64,000 bases of DNA. It comes from Catellatospora sp. IY07-71. GTDB lineage: Bacteria; Actinomycetota; Actinomycetes; Mycobacteriales; Micromonosporaceae. The notes beneath the pieces were generated by a model, which did no database searches, was not told the DNA's origin, and saw only the letters and a program-made list of their open reading frames with translations. Position 1 is the stretch's first letter. Each line of letters begins with the position of its first letter. The DNA is taken from positions 2,967,501 to 3,031,500 of the forward strand of contig NZ_AP023360.1 in NCBI RefSeq assembly GCF_018326265.1, read 5' to 3'. Position numbers and translations under genes: made by a program. Shown piece by piece: positions 41,647 to 50,445 of the stretch.

Positions 41647-42381
41647 ATGTGCCGCCACCTGGTGTACCTCGGACCGCCGGTGCCGCTCGCGGCGCTGCTG
41701 GTGGAGCCGCCGTACGGGCTGCAGCACCAGACCTGGGCGCCGCGGGACATGCGCGGTGGCGGGACGATCAACGTGGACGGCTTCGGGGCGGGCTGGTACA
41801 CCCCCGCCGGCCCGATGCGCTACCGGCGCGCGGTGCCGATCTGGACGGACAAGAACTTCGCCGCGCTGGCCCGGGTCACCGCGGTCGGCGCGGTGCTGGC
41901 GGCGGTGCGCTCGGCGACGCCGGGCATGACGGTGACCGACGACGCGTGCGCGCCGTTCACCGCCGACGGCTGGTTCTTCAGCCACAACGGGTTCGTCGCG
42001 GGCTGGCCGGACACCATGGCCAAGCTGGCCGAGCGGCTGCCGGTGACGGACCTGCTGACCATGGACGCGCCCACGGACGCCGCGTTCGTGTGGACGCTGG
42101 TGCGTGACCGCCTGCGCGCCGGGTACGGCCCGGCCGAGGCGCTGCGCGCGACGGTGGCGGAGGTGAGCGCCGCCGCGGCCGGTTCCCGGCTGAACCTGCT
42201 GCTCACCGACGGGGAGAAGGCGTACGCGACGACCTCCGGGCACGCGCTGGCGGTGCACCACGCCGTCGGGCGGGTCCTGGTCGCCTCGGAACCCTTCGAC
42301 GACGATCCAGGCTGGGTGCAGGTGCCCGACCGCCGCCTCGTGGTGGCCGGCCCTGCCGCGTACACCGTGGAGGAGCTGTGA
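41647..42381 (+). CDS. egtC: Gamma-glutamyl hercynylcysteine sulfoxide amidase EgtC
   Basis: The 244-residue protein is a class II glutamine amidotransferase-like hydrolase. It starts MCRHLVYLG, so after Met removal Cys2 is the N-terminal nucleophile; NVDGFGAGWY and FSHNGFVAGW are substrate-loop motifs. It removes glutamate from the EgtB product. It follows egtB after 1 nt and overlaps egtD by 4 nt (GTGA). Confidence 0.93.
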   Translation: MCRHLVYLGPPVPLAALLVEPPYGLQHQTWAPRDMRGGGTINVDGFGAGWYTPAGPMRYRRAVPIWTDKNFAALARVTAVGAVLAAVRSATPGMTVTDDACAPFTADGWFFSHNGFVAGWPDTMAKLAERLPVTDLLTMDAPTDAAFVWTLVRDRLRAGYGPAEALRATVAEVSAAAAGSRLNLLLTDGEKAYATTSGHALAVHHAVGRVLVASEPFDDDPGWVQVPDRRLVVAGPAAYTVEEL

Positions 42382-43343
42382 GACTCGACGTCTACCTCAC
42401 ACCCGACGACCTGAGCGAACAGCTGCGGGTGGACGCCCGCGAGGGCCTCACCGCGAAGCCGAAGTGGCTGCCGCCGAAGTGGTTCTACGACGCGTACGGC
42501 AGCGACCTGTTCGAACGCATCACGAAGCTGCCCGAGTACTACCCGACCCGGGCCGAACGCGCGGTGCTGGCCGCGCACGCCGCCGACATCGCCCACGAGA
42601 CCGGCGTGAAGACGCTGGTGGAGCTGGGTTCCGGCTCGTCGGACAAGACCCGGCTGCTGCTGGACGCCATGCACGAGGAGGGCACGCTGGCCCGGTTCGT
42701 GCCGCTGGACGTCTCGGAGTCGGCGCTGCGCTCGGCGGCCAAGGCGATCGACGGCGACTACCCGGAGCTGGAGGTGCACGGCATCGTCGGCGACTTCAGC
42801 CACGACCTGGACCGCATCCCGGGCGGCGGCGGCCGGATGATCGTGTTCCTGGGCGGCACCATCGGCAACCTGGCGCCGGCCGAGCGCGCGGCGTTCCTGG
42901 CCGAGGTGCGCGACGTGCTCAACGAGGGCGAGTGGCTGCTGCTCGGCACCGACCTGGTGAAGGACCCGCAGACGCTGGTCGCGGCGTACGACGACGCGGA
43001 CGGGGTGACCGCCGAGTTCAACCTGAACGTGCTGCGGGTGCTCAACCGCAGCCTCGGCGCCGACTTCGACCTGACCGCGTTCGAGCACGTGGCGGTGTGG
43101 GACCCGCGGCACAGCTGGATCGAGATGCGGCTGCGGGCGCTGCGGGACATGCGGGTCGAGGTGCCCGCGCTGGAGCTGGAGGTGGGCTTCCGGGCCGGTG
43201 AGGAGATCCGCACCGAGATCTCGGCGAAGTTCGACCGGCACCGGGTGGAGGCGGAGCTGGCCAAGGCCGGGTTCGCGGCGGAGCACTGGTGGACCGACCC
43301 GCAGGGCCGGTTCGCGGTGACGCTGGCGCGCGCCGTGGAGTAG
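42378..43343 (+). CDS. egtD: Histidine N-alpha-methyltransferase EgtD
   Basis: The 321-residue protein matches EgtD: KWFYDAYGSDLFERITKLPE, YYPTRAERAVL, the SAM site LVELGSGSSDKTRLLL and FLGGTIGNL. It makes hercynine from histidine with three SAM molecules. GTG 42378 overlaps the egtC stop. No egtE-like lyase follows, so the last step must be done by an enzyme encoded elsewhere. Confidence 0.95.
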   Translation: MRLDVYLTPDDLSEQLRVDAREGLTAKPKWLPPKWFYDAYGSDLFERITKLPEYYPTRAERAVLAAHAADIAHETGVKTLVELGSGSSDKTRLLLDAMHEEGTLARFVPLDVSESALRSAAKAIDGDYPELEVHGIVGDFSHDLDRIPGGGGRMIVFLGGTIGNLAPAERAAFLAEVRDVLNEGEWLLLGTDLVKDPQTLVAAYDDADGVTAEFNLNVLRVLNRSLGADFDLTAFEHVAVWDPRHSWIEMRLRALRDMRVEVPALELEVGFRAGEEIRTEISAKFDRHRVEAELAKAGFAAEHWWTDPQGRFAVTLARAVE

Positions 43344-43359
43344 CCGGCTCGTCCCCGGC

Positions 43360-43389
43360 GGCGGTGGCGGTGATCTCACCGCCACCGCC
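43360..43389 (+). terminator. Terminator-like hairpin after egtD
   Basis: Perfect 14-bp arms GGCGGTGGCGGTGA (43360-43373) and 43376-43389, with only 2 nt between them, so the top pairs must open. It lies 16 nt after the egtD stop. Confidence 0.7.
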
Positions 43390-43444
43390 CTGTCGTCGGC
43401 CCTGGCGGGTGAGAGGGCTCACCGCCGCGCGCAATTCAACGCTG

Positions 43445-43505
43445 TTGACTTAAGCCCCAGCGGTGGGGCTATGCTTGTGTTCACGCATTAGTTGCGGATC
43501 CGCAA
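43445..43505 (+). promoter_or_regulatory. marR-rph promoter with two palindromic operators
   Basis: TTGACT (43445-43450) and TATGCT (43470-43475) give -35 and -10 with a long 19-bp spacer. The spacer holds AGCCCCA-GCGG-TGGGGCT (43453-43470). Downstream of the expected start lies the perfect palindrome TTGCGGATCCGCAA (43492-43505), a MarR-type operator. It is not the rifamycin-associated element known from other rph genes. Confidence 0.65.
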
Positions 43506-43520
43506 GCAAATGGAGTCGCC

Positions 43521-43991
43521 GTGGCCACCCAGCACGATCGGCTCGCCGAGGACATCGGCCTGTTCCGGCGGGCGCTCATCCCGGACTTCCTGCTCGGCCT
43601 GCTGCGCCGGATGGGCGACACCGAGCCCAACCTGCTCCAGATGGCCACGCTGTACGTGCTCGACACCGGCCCGTACCCGACCGTGCGCGATCTCGCCGGT
43701 CAGCTCGGCCGGTCGATGTCGGTGACCAGCCGGCTGATCGACCAGATGGTGCGGCGGGGCTGGGTGGCCCGGGACGAGGACGCCGCCGACCGGCGCGCGA
43801 AGCGGCTGCGGATCACCGACCCGGGCCGGGACTACCTGCGCTCCTTCGAGCGGGTGCGGGCCCAGGCCCAGCGCGAGCTGATGACGTATCTGACCGACGA
43901 GGAGCAGCGCGTGGTCACCGAGGCCATGGCGCTGCTGGGCAAGGCTTCCAGGAGGCACCTCGATGAGCGAGCGCACCATGCCGGCCGCTGA
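43521..43991 (+). CDS. MarR-family transcriptional regulator
   Basis: The 156-residue protein is a winged-helix MarR member: YPTVRDLAGQLGRSMSVTSR (recognition region), LIDQMVRRGWVARDEDAADR with the wing DRRAKRLRITDPG, and a C-terminal dimer helix. The GTG start follows GGAG. A 14-bp palindrome lies 15 nt upstream, so it is probably autoregulated. The rph-like gene overlaps its 3' end by 29 bp, so the two are made from one mRNA. Confidence 0.88.
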   Translation: MATQHDRLAEDIGLFRRALIPDFLLGLLRRMGDTEPNLLQMATLYVLDTGPYPTVRDLAGQLGRSMSVTSRLIDQMVRRGWVARDEDAADRRAKRLRITDPGRDYLRSFERVRAQAQRELMTYLTDEEQRVVTEAMALLGKASRRHLDERAHHAGR

Positions 43992-46680
43992 CACCCCGAC
44001 CGGCGGCCCGGCCGGGCTGGTCCTCGACTTCGCCGGCATCGACGCGGGCATGCTCGCCGTGGTCGGCGGCAAGGCCGCCAACCTGGGCGTGCTCACCCGG
44101 GCCGGGCTGCCCGTCCCGCCGGGCCTGTGCCTGACCACCGAGGCGTACCGGGTGGTCGCCGCGTCGGCGCACCTCGACGAGGTGTACGCGGCGCTGGCGC
44201 GTACCGCCAAGGAGGACGTGCCCGCGCTGACCGCGCTGGCGGGACGGGCCCGCGCGGCGCTGCTGGCCGCACCCATCCCGGCGGAGATCGCCGACGCGGT
44301 GGCGGCCGGCTACGCCCGGCTCGGCGACGACGTGCCGGTGGCGGTGCGCTCCTCCGCCACCGCCGAGGACCTGCCGTTCGCCAGCTTCGCCGGGCAGCAG
44401 GACACCTACCTCAACATCGTCGGCGAGGACGCGGTGCTCGACGCCGTATGCCGCTGCTGGGCGTCGCTGTGGACCGACCGGGCCGTGGTCTACCGGGCCG
44501 TCAACGGCATCGACGACCGCACCGTGCGGCTGGCGGTGGTGGTGCAGCGCATGGTCGACTCGGCCGTGGCGGGCGTCATGTTCACCGCCGACCCGGTCAC
44601 CGGCCACCGGCACCGGGCCGTCATCGACGCCGGCCCCGGCCTCGGCGAGGCGGTCGTGTCCGGGGCGGTCAACCCCGACCACTTCGTGGTGGACACCCCG
44701 CGGCGGGCCATCCTCGACCGGCGCCTCGGCGACAAGCGGCTCGCGATCCGCTCGCTGCCCGGCGGCGGCACCGAGCACGTCACCCTGGACGGCGGAGCGG
44801 ACCAGGCGTGCCTGTCGGACGCGCAGGTGCTGGCCCTGGCCGAGCTGGGCGAGCGGGTCGAGGCGCACTACGGCGCGCCGCAGGACACCGAGTGGGCGGT
44901 CGACGGCGGGGGCACGCTGTGGCTGACCCAGGCCCGTCCGGTGACCACGCTGTTCCCGCTGCCGGAAGGGGCGCCCGCGGCCGGCGCGGACACCAGGGTC
45001 TACTTCTGCTTCAGCGTCGCGCAGGGCGTGTTCCGCCCGATCACGCCGATGGGCATGGCCGCGTTCCGGGTCATCGCCTCCGGCGGGGCGGGGCTGTTCG
45101 GGTTCCCGGTGGCCGATCCGCTGGCCGGACCGGCCGTGTTCGCCCCGGCGGGGCAGCGGGTGTTCCTCGACGTGACCACGGCGGTGCGCAGCACCATGGG
45201 CCGCACGCTCATCCCGAAGATCCTCGGGGTGATGGAGGCCCGCTCCGGTGCGGCGATCAGCGGCCTGTTCGGCGACCCGAGGCTGTCGAACACCCGCCGC
45301 TCGCGGCTGCCGTTCGTACGCCGGGTGGGCCGGGTGGCGGTGAAGTACCGCATCCCGCTGCGGCTGCTGCGCACGCTGGCCAAGCCCGGGCGCGGCCTGG
45401 CCGACGTGGACGCCGTCGGCGGCGAGCTGGACCGGCTGCTCACCGTGCCGCCGGGCGCCACGGCCGCGCAGCGGCTGGACTTCGTGCAGCGCACCCTGCA
45501 GGCGGAGGTGGTGCACCTGGTGCCGCGGGTGATGCCGGTGGCCGCGGCCGGGTTCGTCGCACTCGGGATCGCCGACCGGCTGCTCGGCGCGGACGCCGCC
45601 GTCGGCGACGTGCAGGCGGTGCTGCGGGGCATCCCCAACAACGTCACCACCGACATGGACCTGGAGCTGTGGGCGCTGGCCGTGCGGCTGCGCGCCGACG
45701 CGCCGTCGGCGGCCCTGTTCGCCGGGTCCACGGTGGACGAGCTGGCGCACCGGTACACGGCGGGCACGATGCCGCCGGTGGCGCGGGACGGCGTCGCCGC
45801 GTTCCTGGCGCGCTACGGCCACCGTGCCGTGGCCGAGATCGACCTCGGCATGCCGCGCTGGTCCGACGACCCGCGCTACATCCTCGGCGTGCTCGCCAAC
45901 TACCTGCGCATGGACCCCGGCGACCCCGCGGTGCTGACCCCGGACCGGCTGTTCGCGCAGGGTGCGGCCGAGGCCGAGGCGATGGTGGAGACCCTGGCGG
46001 GGCGCGCCTCGCGCCGGGGGCGGCTGCGCGGCCGGGCGGTCCGTACGCTGCTCGGCCGGGCACGTGCCCTGGCGGGCGTACGCGAGCTGCCGAAGTACTA
46101 CATGGTGCGGGTGATCGCCGCGTGCCGGGCGCAGCTCGCCCTGGTCGGGGCGGAGCTGGCCAAGGAGGGGCGGCTGGCCGAGGCGGGCGACGTGTACTTC
46201 GTCGACCTCGCCGAGGCGCGCGCCGGGCTGGCCGGCACCGACCTGCGGGACCTGGTCGCGCGGCGGCGCCACGCGTACGACGAGGAACTGCGCCGCAGGC
46301 ACATCCCCCGGGTGCTGCTGTCCGACGGCACCGAACCCGGGGTGGCCCCGGCGGCGGCCGCCGACGGCGCGCTGACCGGCACCCCGGCCTCGGCCGGGCA
46401 GGTCACCGGCGTGGCCCGGGTGATCATGGATCCGGTCGGCGCCCACCTGGAGCCCGGCGAGATCCTCGTCGCCCCGTCCACCGACCCCGGCTGGACCCCG
46501 CTGTTCCTCACCGCGGGCGGCCTGGTCATGGAGATGGGCGGGGCGAACTCGCACGGCGCCGTGGTGGCCCGCGAATACGGCATCCCCGCCGTGGTCGGGG
46601 TGCCGGACGCGACCGGCCGGATCACGACCGGGCAGCTGATCACCGTCGACGGCGCGGCGGGCACCGTCACGCCGTCCTGA
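43963..46680 (+). CDS. Rifampicin phosphotransferase-like dikinase
   Basis: The 905-residue protein has an N-terminal PPDK-type ATP-binding domain (about 25-330: VGGKAANLGVLTRAGLPVPP, VAVRSSATAEDLPFASFAGQ, QARPVTTL), a long middle helical domain, and a C-terminal swivelling domain with GGANSHGAVVAREYGIPAVV, giving the phospho-histidine His864. This order, with no TIM barrel, fits rifampicin phosphotransferase rather than PEP synthase. RPH uses ATP to phosphorylate the rifamycin ring. AGGAGG precedes the ATG. The true substrate may be another aromatic antibiotic. Confidence 0.75.
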   Translation: MSERTMPAADTPTGGPAGLVLDFAGIDAGMLAVVGGKAANLGVLTRAGLPVPPGLCLTTEAYRVVAASAHLDEVYAALARTAKEDVPALTALAGRARAALLAAPIPAEIADAVAAGYARLGDDVPVAVRSSATAEDLPFASFAGQQDTYLNIVGEDAVLDAVCRCWASLWTDRAVVYRAVNGIDDRTVRLAVVVQRMVDSAVAGVMFTADPVTGHRHRAVIDAGPGLGEAVVSGAVNPDHFVVDTPRRAILDRRLGDKRLAIRSLPGGGTEHVTLDGGADQACLSDAQVLALAELGERVEAHYGAPQDTEWAVDGGGTLWLTQARPVTTLFPLPEGAPAAGADTRVYFCFSVAQGVFRPITPMGMAAFRVIASGGAGLFGFPVADPLAGPAVFAPAGQRVFLDVTTAVRSTMGRTLIPKILGVMEARSGAAISGLFGDPRLSNTRRSRLPFVRRVGRVAVKYRIPLRLLRTLAKPGRGLADVDAVGGELDRLLTVPPGATAAQRLDFVQRTLQAEVVHLVPRVMPVAAAGFVALGIADRLLGADAAVGDVQAVLRGIPNNVTTDMDLELWALAVRLRADAPSAALFAGSTVDELAHRYTAGTMPPVARDGVAAFLARYGHRAVAEIDLGMPRWSDDPRYILGVLANYLRMDPGDPAVLTPDRLFAQGAAEAEAMVETLAGRASRRGRLRGRAVRTLLGRARALAGVRELPKYYMVRVIAACRAQLALVGAELAKEGRLAEAGDVYFVDLAEARAGLAGTDLRDLVARRRHAYDEELRRRHIPRVLLSDGTEPGVAPAAAADGALTGTPASAGQVTGVARVIMDPVGAHLEPGEILVAPSTDPGWTPLFLTAGGLVMEMGGANSHGAVVAREYGIPAVVGVPDATGRITTGQLITVDGAAGTVTPS

Positions 46681-46694
46681 CCATTCCTGCCTGC

Positions 46695-46727
46695 AGGGCG
46701 GCCGTCCACCCCTGGTACGGCCGCCCT
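46695..46727 (+). terminator. Terminator hairpin after the rph-like gene
   Basis: Perfect 10-bp arms AGGGCGGCCG (46695-46704) and 46718-46727 with a 13-nt loop, starting 15 nt after the stop. Confidence 0.7.
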
Positions 46728-47108
46728 GTCACCGTTGCGAACGAGTGTGCTTTGGCGAGCACGCCCTCCCACAGTCCGCCGTTACCGACAGACGCTCCCC
46801 GTCTGATCCGCCGAAACGGAGCGGGGTTGACGCTTCACCGACCACAGCCGGCACACGTGCCGGTCTTACGCCGTCTCCACGTCCGTTCGACCCCGAGGGT
46901 CAGGTTCCCGAGGCACTCCCGGTACCGGCGTTTTTCACCTGCCGCCGCAGGACCCGCAAGTGCCGGACGAGTTCGGGTCTCGCCCGCCCGGCACCACGAA
47001 CTTACCATCAGCACTGTCGCAAGTGGACTCTCATGTAGGTGTCACCCATCGGCTGGCAGCCCGCCCTCGCGGCATGGCCCCGGGGTGACTCTGACGGACA
47101 GCAGGGTC
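46728..47108. other. Intergenic stretch without a convincing gene
   Basis: About 380 bp between converging genes, somewhat lower in GC than its surroundings. It has one short hairpin (CCGGCA-CACG-TGCCGG, 46848-46863, followed by TCTTAC). A 97-codon plus-strand frame at 46745-47038 has atypical composition and no ribosome-binding site. I see no repeat-family member here. A small RNA or a gene remnant is possible but not supported. Confidence 0.4.
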
Positions 47109-47606
47109 TCAATGGCCGAGGGCGCGTTGCAGGGCGCGGTAGATCTTCCCGAAGCGGGTCGCGTCGTCGCAGCGCATCAGCAGGATCTGGGTGGTGTCCG
47201 TCTCGGCCCAGATCTCGTAGATGGCGTTGCCCCGGTCGTAGCTGTCGTCGACCCGGTGCAGCGCCCACTCCCACACCAGCGGCACCAGCCCGACCACCAG
47301 CAGCAGCACCGCGACCAGCAGCAGCGTGTTGCGGGGGACGGGCAGCCGACCCACCGCGGCGGCCAGCCTGGTCTCGCCGTACGCCGAGGCGGCCAGCCCC
47401 ACGAGCGCGACCAGCCCGGCCACGGCGCTCAGCAGCATCAGGGTGTTCAGCACCCCGCGGCCGGCCGTGCGACGGCGGACGCGCCAGTCCGGGCGTTCCT
47501 GGCGGTGCCAGACGTAGCGCAGCTCGGCCAGCCGGAACCGGCGGCCCTCGATCTGCACGTACGTCGAGGTCACCGCCACCGTCTCGTCGCGGTAGTAGGT
47601 GAGCAC
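47109..47606 (-). CDS. DUF6232-family membrane protein
   Basis: The 165-residue protein starts with the family pattern YYRDETVAVTSTYVQIEGRR, FRLAELRYVWHRQERPDWR, has two membrane helices (about 50-75 and 93-112), then a cytoplasmic tail (EIWAETDTTQILLMRCDDAT). The family is of unknown function and common in actinobacteria. It lies downstream of an empty 380-bp gap. Confidence 0.78.
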   Translation of the reverse strand: MLTYYRDETVAVTSTYVQIEGRRFRLAELRYVWHRQERPDWRVRRRTAGRGVLNTLMLLSAVAGLVALVGLAASAYGETRLAAAVGRLPVPRNTLLLVAVLLLVVGLVPLVWEWALHRVDDSYDRGNAIYEIWAETDTTQILLMRCDDATRFGKIYRALQRALGH

Positions 47607-47804
47607 GTCCCCTCCGACGCTTCAGCGTTCTCTAAGGGTCGCGCAGAGTGACGGAGTCGTACGTGAGTGAATGTCACTCCTCCGCTGCGCGACCGTCCGG
47701 ACCGGATGATCCACGCGGCGCTGCGGAGGCCGGCCCCGCGTGGCGAGGGCGCGCCGACCGTGGCGGGCGCGGCCGCCGGGCGCGGCTCCGACATACTGGT
47801 GGCC

Positions 47805-48155
47805 ATGTTCACGCTCGACGAAGCGCGCGCCCGCCTGGCGGAACTGCTGCCCCGGCTGGAGGAGCTGGTCGGCGTCCGCGCCGACCTGGCCGAGCTGCGG
47901 GCCGATCTGGACACCGGCGCGCAGAGCGAGCTGGGCGGCCTGGCCGAGGCCAAGGCGCTGGAGGCGCGGCTCTACGCCGGGCTGGAGGAGATCGCCGAGC
48001 AGGACATCGAGGTCAAGGGCTTCGCCCCGCTGCTGCTCGACTTCCCCGGCGAGCTGGACGGCCGCCCGGTGCGCTGGTGCTGGCTGGAGGGCGACACCGG
48101 CATCGACTGGTATCACCGCAGCGACACCGGCTTCGCCGGCCGCAGGCCCTGCTGA
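47805..48155 (+). CDS. DUF2203-family protein
   Basis: The 116-residue protein matches DUF2203: MFTLDEARARLAELLPRLEE at the start, an Ala/Leu-rich coiled-coil helix, then KGFAPLLLDFPGELDGRPVR and WCWLEGDTGIDWYHRSDTGF at the end. Members are small cytoplasmic proteins of unknown function. ATG 47805 was chosen by alignment to the family start; upstream in-frame residues look non-coding. Confidence 0.8.
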   Translation: MFTLDEARARLAELLPRLEELVGVRADLAELRADLDTGAQSELGGLAEAKALEARLYAGLEEIAEQDIEVKGFAPLLLDFPGELDGRPVRWCWLEGDTGIDWYHRSDTGFAGRRPC

Positions 48156-48159
48156 CCCG

Positions 48160-50445
48160 TCAGCGGGCGTTGCGGGCGCGGGCGGGCATCTGCTCCTGGG
48201 GGCGGAGCAGCAGCCCGGCCTGGGCCGCGGGCAGCGGGCGGGAGAGCAGGTAGCCCTGGCCGAGGCGGCAGCCGAGGGCACGCAGGGCGGTGCGCTGCTC
48301 CTCGGTCTCGATGCCCTCGGCGATGGCGACCAGGCCGAGCGAGTCGGCGATGGCCAGGATCGCCCGCACGATGCTGAGGTCGAGGTGGCCGCCGGTGACG
48401 CCGCTGACGAACGACTTGTCGATCTTCAGGATCTCGATCGGCAGGCGCTTCAGGTAGGCCAGGTTCGAGTACGCCGTGCCGAAGTCGTCCAGCACCAGGT
48501 GCACCCCGGCCGCGCCGAGCGCGGAGGCGTACTCGGTGACCTCGTGGCGCAGGTAGCTGTGCTCGGTGATCTCCAGCCAGATGTCGGCGGGGTGCAGCCC
48601 GGCGGCGCGGATGACGCCGAGGGTGCGCTCGGCCGCGTGCGCCTGGTGCAGCTGCACGGGCGACAGGTTGACGCTCATGCCCAGGCCGCGGCCCTCGGGC
48701 AGGCGGTGCCACTGGGCGAGCTGGCGGCAGGCCTGCTCCATGACCCACTGGCCGATCTCGACGATCGCGCCGCTCTCCTCGGCCAGCGGGATGAACACGT
48801 CGGGCGGCACGTTGCCGTGGTGCGGGTGGGTCCAGCGCAGCAGCGCCTCGAAGGCGACGATCGCCCGGCTGTCCAGCGCGAAGATCGGCTGGTACGCCAG
48901 GTGCAGCTGGCCGCGGTCACGGGCGAGCAGCAGCTCGGAGCGCAGGTCGAGGCGGTCCCGGGAACGGTGTGAGGCGTCCTCGTCGAACACCTCGACCTGG
49001 CCGCTGCCGCGGCCCTTGGCCACGTACATGGCGGCGTCGGCGTCGCGCAGCATGGCGCTGGGCGTGGTGCCGCCGCGTACGCCGAGCACGCCGCCGATGC
49101 TGCAGGAGACGTGCACCCGCTCGCCGCTGACCGTGAACAGGTCGTTGAGGTCGGCGCAGACGCGGCCGCCGATCTCGGCGACCTCGGCCAGCTGCTTGAT
49201 CCGGTCGAGCACGATGACGAACTCGTCGCCGCCGAAGCGCGCGAGCAGGTCCTCGGGCCGGATGCCGCGCCGCAGCCGCTCGGCGACCTGGAGCAGCAGC
49301 TCGTCGCCGGCCTCGTGGCCGAGCAGGTCGTTGACCGCCTTGAACCCGTCCAGGTCGCAGAACAGCACGCCGACCCGGGACCGGTCCTCGGCGCTCAGCA
49401 GCCGGTCCAGGTGGGACACCAGGGCGCTGCGGTTGGCCAGGCCGGTGAGCGGATCGCGGGTCGCCCGCTCGGCGAGCGTGCGGTAGAGCTCGGCGTTGGT
49501 CAGCGCGACGCCGAGATGGTTCCCGAAGATCGTCATTATCTCCAGGGTGCCGCGGGCGAACGGGCGGGGCCGCTCGCGCCCGGCATAGAGCAGCGCGGTC
49601 GGCCCGTGCTCGCAGGTGACGGCGACCCGCAGCACCTCGGCCAGCCCGGCGCCGCAGCCGGGCGGCTCGTCGACGGCGGCGGCCGGGCGCGGCCAGCCCT
49701 GCACCTGCGCCGCGGGCAGCCCGCGGTGGGCGCGCAGCTGCGCCTGGGTGCCCTCGACGGTCACCACCCAGGACCGGTCGGCCCGGGTGAGGCGGAGCAG
49801 CAGATCGGCGGCGGCGCTCAGCAGCGGCTCGGCCTCCAGGTGCCGGGTGAGCAGGTGGCCGAAATGGGCGAGCTGCTCGATGGTGGCGTTGTGCTCGCGC
49901 TCCTGCAGCGCCAGGTGCAGCCGGCCCGCGACCGACGACAGGATGCGCAGGTCGGCCACGGCGAACGGGCGGTCGCTGGTGCGGAACAGGATGAGCAGGG
50001 TGTCGGCGTAGGGCTCGCTGGACAGCGGGATCCAGGCCGCCGAGCGGATGCCGAGCCGGCTCACCGAGCCGGGCGCGTCCGCGCCGCGTACGCCGCCGCC
50101 GACGGCGACCGGGGCGGCTCCCGACAGCGCGGCCAGGGCGGACTCGCCGGCCGTCCAGCCGTCGGTGAAGCCCGGGTCGTCCTCGGGCAGCCCGCACGAT
50201 CCGGTGACCACGAGCCGGTCGCCGGCCAGCTGCGCCATGCAGACCACGTCCGTGAAGAAGACGTCGGACAGGACGGCGAGCAGGTCCTCCATCAGCTCAT
50301 CCGGGCCGCCGGGCTGGCCGAGCAGCGCGAGCAGCTGGATGAGGCGGGTGGTGTCGCGGTACGCGTCGCGCGCCGCCTCGGACGCGGCGGCCAGCTGCCG
50401 TTTGAGTTCCTGGACCTCGTTCTCGCCGGTCACAGGCGCCCTCAC
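48160..50445 (-). CDS. GAF-containing GGDEF-EAL protein (cyclic-di-GMP turnover)
   Basis: The 761-residue protein has a short coiled-coil start, two GAF-like regions (about 30-320), a GGDEF domain (RFGGDEF intact, with the inhibitory-site RxxD as RPED five residues before it) and an EAL domain (EALLRW, VNLSP, EITEHS, DDFGTAYSN, KIDKSFV, AEGIETEEQ). Both catalytic sets look intact, so it could make and break cyclic-di-GMP. GTG 50445 overlaps the stop of the FIST gene (GTGA). Confidence 0.9.
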   Translation of the reverse strand: MRAPVTGENEVQELKRQLAAASEAARDAYRDTTRLIQLLALLGQPGGPDELMEDLLAVLSDVFFTDVVCMAQLAGDRLVVTGSCGLPEDDPGFTDGWTAGESALAALSGAAPVAVGGGVRGADAPGSVSRLGIRSAAWIPLSSEPYADTLLILFRTSDRPFAVADLRILSSVAGRLHLALQEREHNATIEQLAHFGHLLTRHLEAEPLLSAAADLLLRLTRADRSWVVTVEGTQAQLRAHRGLPAAQVQGWPRPAAAVDEPPGCGAGLAEVLRVAVTCEHGPTALLYAGRERPRPFARGTLEIMTIFGNHLGVALTNAELYRTLAERATRDPLTGLANRSALVSHLDRLLSAEDRSRVGVLFCDLDGFKAVNDLLGHEAGDELLLQVAERLRRGIRPEDLLARFGGDEFVIVLDRIKQLAEVAEIGGRVCADLNDLFTVSGERVHVSCSIGGVLGVRGGTTPSAMLRDADAAMYVAKGRGSGQVEVFDEDASHRSRDRLDLRSELLLARDRGQLHLAYQPIFALDSRAIVAFEALLRWTHPHHGNVPPDVFIPLAEESGAIVEIGQWVMEQACRQLAQWHRLPEGRGLGMSVNLSPVQLHQAHAAERTLGVIRAAGLHPADIWLEITEHSYLRHEVTEYASALGAAGVHLVLDDFGTAYSNLAYLKRLPIEILKIDKSFVSGVTGGHLDLSIVRAILAIADSLGLVAIAEGIETEEQRTALRALGCRLGQGYLLSRPLPAAQAGLLLRPQEQMPARARNAR

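Noticed and set aside
43445-43520. Rifamycin-associated element upstream of the rph-like gene
   Set aside because: The known element is GGGGCTTGCGNCAAGCCCC; here the arms are AGCCCCA and TGGGGCT in the reverse order with a different centre.
46745-47038. 97-codon plus-strand frame as a gene
   Set aside because: No ribosome-binding site, odd composition and no recognisable motif.
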